From an uncultured Lachnospiraceae bacterium (lineage in GTDB: Bacteria; Bacillota; Clostridia; Lachnospirales; Lachnospiraceae), in NCBI GenBank assembly GCA_946413945.1, contig CAMKMR010000081.1:1-7641 (forward strand): DNA of 7,641 nt. Direction: 5' to 3'. This document shows positions 5,016 to 7,641 of the stretch, piece by piece. The position numbers and the translations under genes are program-made. A model generated the notes under the pieces. That model was not told the origin of the DNA. It did no database searches and saw only the letters and a list, made by a program, of their open reading frames with translations. The first letter of the stretch is position 1; each line of letters starts with the position of its first letter.

Positions 5016-7641
5016 TTATTTTTCATCATCCTTTTTTCTTCTCTTTGCAAGAAGGAAGATAATTCCAAGTAATGCGAGTATTGCAACTATGCTGCTTACA
5101 ACCATCACAACATTTACTTTCTTCTTAAATGTGAAGTGTAGCTCTGTGATAGTTTCATTTCCAGCTGCATCGTATGCCTTTGCTACTAACTTATATTCAC
5201 CCGGCTTATCAACTGTGAATGAAGCAACTCCGTCAACAATAGTCATTTCTTTTCCATTAAGAGTAACAAGATATAATACATCAGTATTTAACTGAAGTGA
5301 TACCTTGATTCCTCTTGATTCCTTAATGACATCCTTATCCTCAATACCACTGACCATTATTACCGGCGGAATAGTATCAAGAGTAAATGTAACTTCCTTC
5401 ACTGATGAATTACCTAATTCATCAACAGCCTCAACTTTAAGAGTATGTGCACCGTCTTCTAACTTTGTAAGGCCATCATATTCTGTACCATCAAGATAGA
5501 TTGTAACGTTACAAGCTGTAAGATCCTTAACGATACTATCATCTTCATTCCAGACAAATTCCTTGATTGTCTTATTGTCATACTTCTCAAGATTTCCGAT
5601 AACCGGCGCTGTCTTGTCAATTGTAAAGTGCAGACTCTGAGTTGATGTATTACCTGCCGCATCCTTTGATGTAACAGTAATATCATATATTCCGTCTTCT
5701 GTGAAAGTCTGTTCAAATGAAGCCTCACTAGAAGAATTTATTGGATACTCTTCAAACTTGATATCATGAACTTTTCCATCGATATCTTTTCTTGTTCCTG
5801 TAAGCTGGATAGTATTTGTCTCAAAGAATGTCTCTTCAACAAGTGCATATATTGTTACAGGTTCTTTAGTCTTATCATAGTTCTTTACTCCTGAAAGAGC
5901 GATAACCGGTGCTGTCTTATCAAGCTTAAAGCTGTAAGCATAAGCTGAATTATTTCCGGCTTTATCTGTAGCCTTGAAATCAAATCTATATTCTCCATCC
6001 TCATTAAAGATTTCTGAAAGACTATAAGGATTTGATGTAGGAGTAAGTGTTACTGTACGAAGTTTTATCTCAGCTGATCCATCAACCTTTTTATATACAT
6101 CAACTGTTGCTGAAGTTATATCTGAATAGAAATTCTCAGCAATGTTGTATGAGATAGTAAGGGTCTGCTGTGACACCCCGCCCTTGTTTGCACCTGTGAT
6201 TGAAAGTACCGGTGCTGTCTTATCAACTCTGAAAGGAATTGTTACAGTTGCTGAAACATTTCCAGCTCTGTCTACTGCTACAAATGAAACAGAATAATCA
6301 GCTTCAGTAGTATATGTATCTGAACCTTCTGCCACCTTTCCTTCTGAAACTTCTGCTGATCCATAACCAGCTCTTGTCATTCTTACTGTTCTTGTAAGAT
6401 CATCTGCATCCTCATTTGCATCATATACGTTTGCAGAAAGCACCCCGTCTACAGTAAGATATCTTACTGCATCTCCATTTGAAACCGGATTCCCATTAAG
6501 AGTTGTTGTGATGCTTGGTGCTGTTCTATCTATTGTAAATGATACTTCGTGAGTATCTGATGATACACCAGCCAGATTTACCATACTGATCTTTATCTGA
6601 TGGCTTCCTTCTGAGCTGATGGTAAGATCTGCACTATATACACCAGGCTTTTCCTTTGTGAATTCTGGCGTTACGTCCACTCCATTATCAGTTACTGTTA
6701 TCTCATCTACAATATAATCAGATACCTTTAGTCTCAGATTAACATTCTGGTTATAATACTGGCCATATTCGTATGTAAGTCCTGATGGATATGCATAGCT
6801 TGCTGTATCACTGTAAGTATTCTTATATTTACTGAACTTAGCAGGCTTATCGCTTGTAACTTCAATATCAGCTACCGGCTTTACGTCATCAAGATAAAGG
6901 CTCTTAAGCTCGAATGTTCCGACATTTCCGGCTTTATCCACTGCCTTATAAGAAAGCTGGTAGATACCATTTTCTGTATATGTTTCTGTTGCATATCTGT
7001 CAGAATAACTTATCTTATCTGTTGCACTTTCAACAACTGTATCTGTTGCAAAATCTGTAAGGCTGTATGTTCTTGTAAGATCAGTCACATCTTCATTCTT
7101 ATCATCTACATTTACATCAAACTTAACATCTGCTGTTGCAAGATATCTGTTTCCTGATGTATAGCTTTCACCATTGATCTTTGATGAGATGACCGGAGCT
7201 GTCTTGTCAATCTCAAATGAAACCTCTGCTGGTTCTGATACATTTCCAGCCTTATCTATTGAACTTATGACAATCTTATGCTCTCCTTCAGATGAAACTG
7301 TAATCTCTTCTGATTCCCAGCCTTCGTTCTTTTCATCTTTGTCTTCAAGTTTAATCCAGTTAACATCGATCACATTACCATTATCAGTAACAACGATCTT
7401 TTCTGAATCAACTGATTTATCCTTAATATATGCCTTGAATTTAACATCATCCTTATAATATTTTCCATAAGTATAGTCTTTACCTTTTTCCTCATCCTGG
7501 AAAGTATACTTATTATTATACGCATCAATCTTAGCAGGCTTTTCTGATGTTATCACAATATCATTAAGTGGAACCTGATTATCAACCAGTATCTTAACTG
7601 TAACTGATTCTGCCTCCGCCTCAGTCTGTGTATTTCCAGCC
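5016..7641 (-). CDS. Multi-domain Ig-like cell-surface protein, C-terminal part with membrane anchor (5' end outside window)
   Basis: An open frame that runs off the right edge; at least 874 codons are visible and no true start is seen. A GTG at 7556 is just the valine of 'NDIVITSEKPAK', a phrase repeated later in the protein, not a start. The visible part is a chain of about eight beta-rich Ig-like modules. Each ends with a D-x-A-G-N type motif, then a strand and a linker of the kind IDKTAPVI. Counting from the GTG, linkers begin at residues 117, 223, 343, 445, 546, 647 and 727, so modules are about 80-120 residues. The C-terminus has one hydrophobic helix (about 814-837) and a basic tail (AKRRKKDDEK), with no LPXTG sorting signal. 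This suggests an extracellular stalk or adhesin held in the cell membrane. The most N-terminal visible modules form a duplicated pair. Enzymatic or ligand-binding domains, if any, would lie upstream. Specific function is unknown. Confidence 0.88.
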   Translation of the reverse strand, partial: AGNTQTEAEAESVTVKILVDNQVPLNDIVITSEKPAKIDAYNNKYTFQDEEKGKDYTYGKYYKDDVKFKAYIKDKSVDSEKIVVTDNGNVIDVNWIKLEDKDEKNEGWESEEITVSSEGEHKIVISSIDKAGNVSEPAEVSFEIDKTAPVISSKINGESYTSGNRYLATADVKFDVNVDDKNEDVTDLTRTYSLTDFATDTVVESATDKISYSDRYATETYTENGIYQLSYKAVDKAGNVGTFELKSLYLDDVKPVADIEVTSDKPAKFSKYKNTYSDTASYAYPSGLTYEYGQYYNQNVNLRLKVSDYIVDEITVTDNGVDVTPEFTKEKPGVYSADLTISSEGSHQIKISMVNLAGVSSDTHEVSFTIDRTAPSITTTLNGNPVSNGDAVRYLTVDGVLSANVYDANEDADDLTRTVRMTRAGYGSAEVSEGKVAEGSDTYTTEADYSVSFVAVDRAGNVSATVTIPFRVDKTAPVLSITGANKGGVSQQTLTISYNIAENFYSDITSATVDVYKKVDGSAEIKLRTVTLTPTSNPYSLSEIFNEDGEYRFDFKATDKAGNNSAYAYSFKLDKTAPVIALSGVKNYDKTKEPVTIYALVEETFFETNTIQLTGTRKDIDGKVHDIKFEEYPINSSSEASFEQTFTEDGIYDITVTSKDAAGNTSTQSLHFTIDKTAPVIGNLEKYDNKTIKEFVWNEDDSIVKDLTACNVTIYLDGTEYDGLTKLEDGAHTLKVEAVDELGNSSVKEVTFTLDTIPPVIMVSGIEDKDVIKESRGIKVSLQLNTDVLYLVTLNGKEMTIVDGVASFTVDKPGEYKLVAKAYDAAGNETITELHFTFKKKVNVVMVVSSIVAILALLGIIFLLAKRRKKDDEK
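6225..7583 (-). repeat. Tandem duplication of a two-module (A-B) unit in the surface protein
   Basis: Two successive units of about 231 and 222 residues (6891-7583 and 6225-6890) share the same order of landmarks. In unit 1 these are ITSEKPAK, then YTYGKYYKDDVKF, VVTDNG, ISSEGEHKI, IDKTAP, NRYLATADV and DLTRTYSLT. In unit 2 they are VTSDKPAK, YEYGQYYNQNVNL, TVTDNG, ISSEGSHQI, IDRTAP, VRYLTVDGV and DLTRTVRMT. The copies are clearly diverged in protein sequence, so the duplication is not recent. The later modules toward the C-terminus do not follow this A-B pattern. Confidence 0.75.

Noticed and set aside
7554..7556. GTG as the start codon of the surface protein
   Set aside because: The frame stays open to the window edge, upstream residues include another AGN motif and a linker, and the GTG falls inside a repeated phrase (NDIVITSEKPAK / ADIEVTSDKPAK).
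5016..7641. CRISPR-like or DNA-level repeat array in the surface-protein gene
   Set aside because: The repetition is at the protein-module level with diverged DNA, variable spacing and an uninterrupted reading frame.

Overview
The window is about 7.6 kb of AT-rich, tightly packed DNA in which every supported gene lies on the minus strand. It looks like a Gram-positive Clostridia chromosome, most likely Lachnospiraceae or a close relative. This rests on a SCIFF-type six-cysteine peptide with its radical SAM maturase (a near-signature of Clostridia), a fused SecD-SecF protein, strong AGGAGG-type ribosome binding sites, and the gene order secDF then recJ. The genus cannot be set from the sequence alone.

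Transcription runs right to left. From 7641 to 5016 is the 3' part of a large cell-surface protein made of tandem Ig-like modules, ending in a single membrane anchor. Its start lies outside the window. Twenty-four bases further on is a HAD-superfamily phosphatase/phosphomutase-like gene (4991-4326), probably cotranscribed with it. A 21-bp perfect inverted repeat (4271-4319) closes this unit and also carries the -35 region of the next promoter.

From that promoter (-10 at 4263-4268) starts scfA (4221-4081), a 46-codon SCIFF ranthipeptide precursor too short for many gene finders. A 138-base spacer with two hairpins follows, one of them terminator-like. Then comes scfB (3942-2539), the radical SAM/SPASM maturase expected to install a Cys-Thr thioether in the precursor. 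Sixteen bases after scfB starts secDF (2522-252), the membrane subunit that uses the proton gradient to help Sec export. A strong hairpin terminator (187-228) follows, and then the first 55 codons of recJ (165-1), which runs off the left edge.

The central unit is peptide precursor, then cross-linking enzyme, then export helper. The hairpin after scfA probably lets the cell make more precursor than enzyme. No dedicated protease or ABC exporter is seen in the window. SCIFF systems are a described family. The points that stand out are the hairpin architecture, an Asp-to-Ala change in the SecF proton-relay motif, an EF-hand-like loop in SecD, and the duplicated module pair in the surface protein. 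No stretch of 300 bases lacks a gene.
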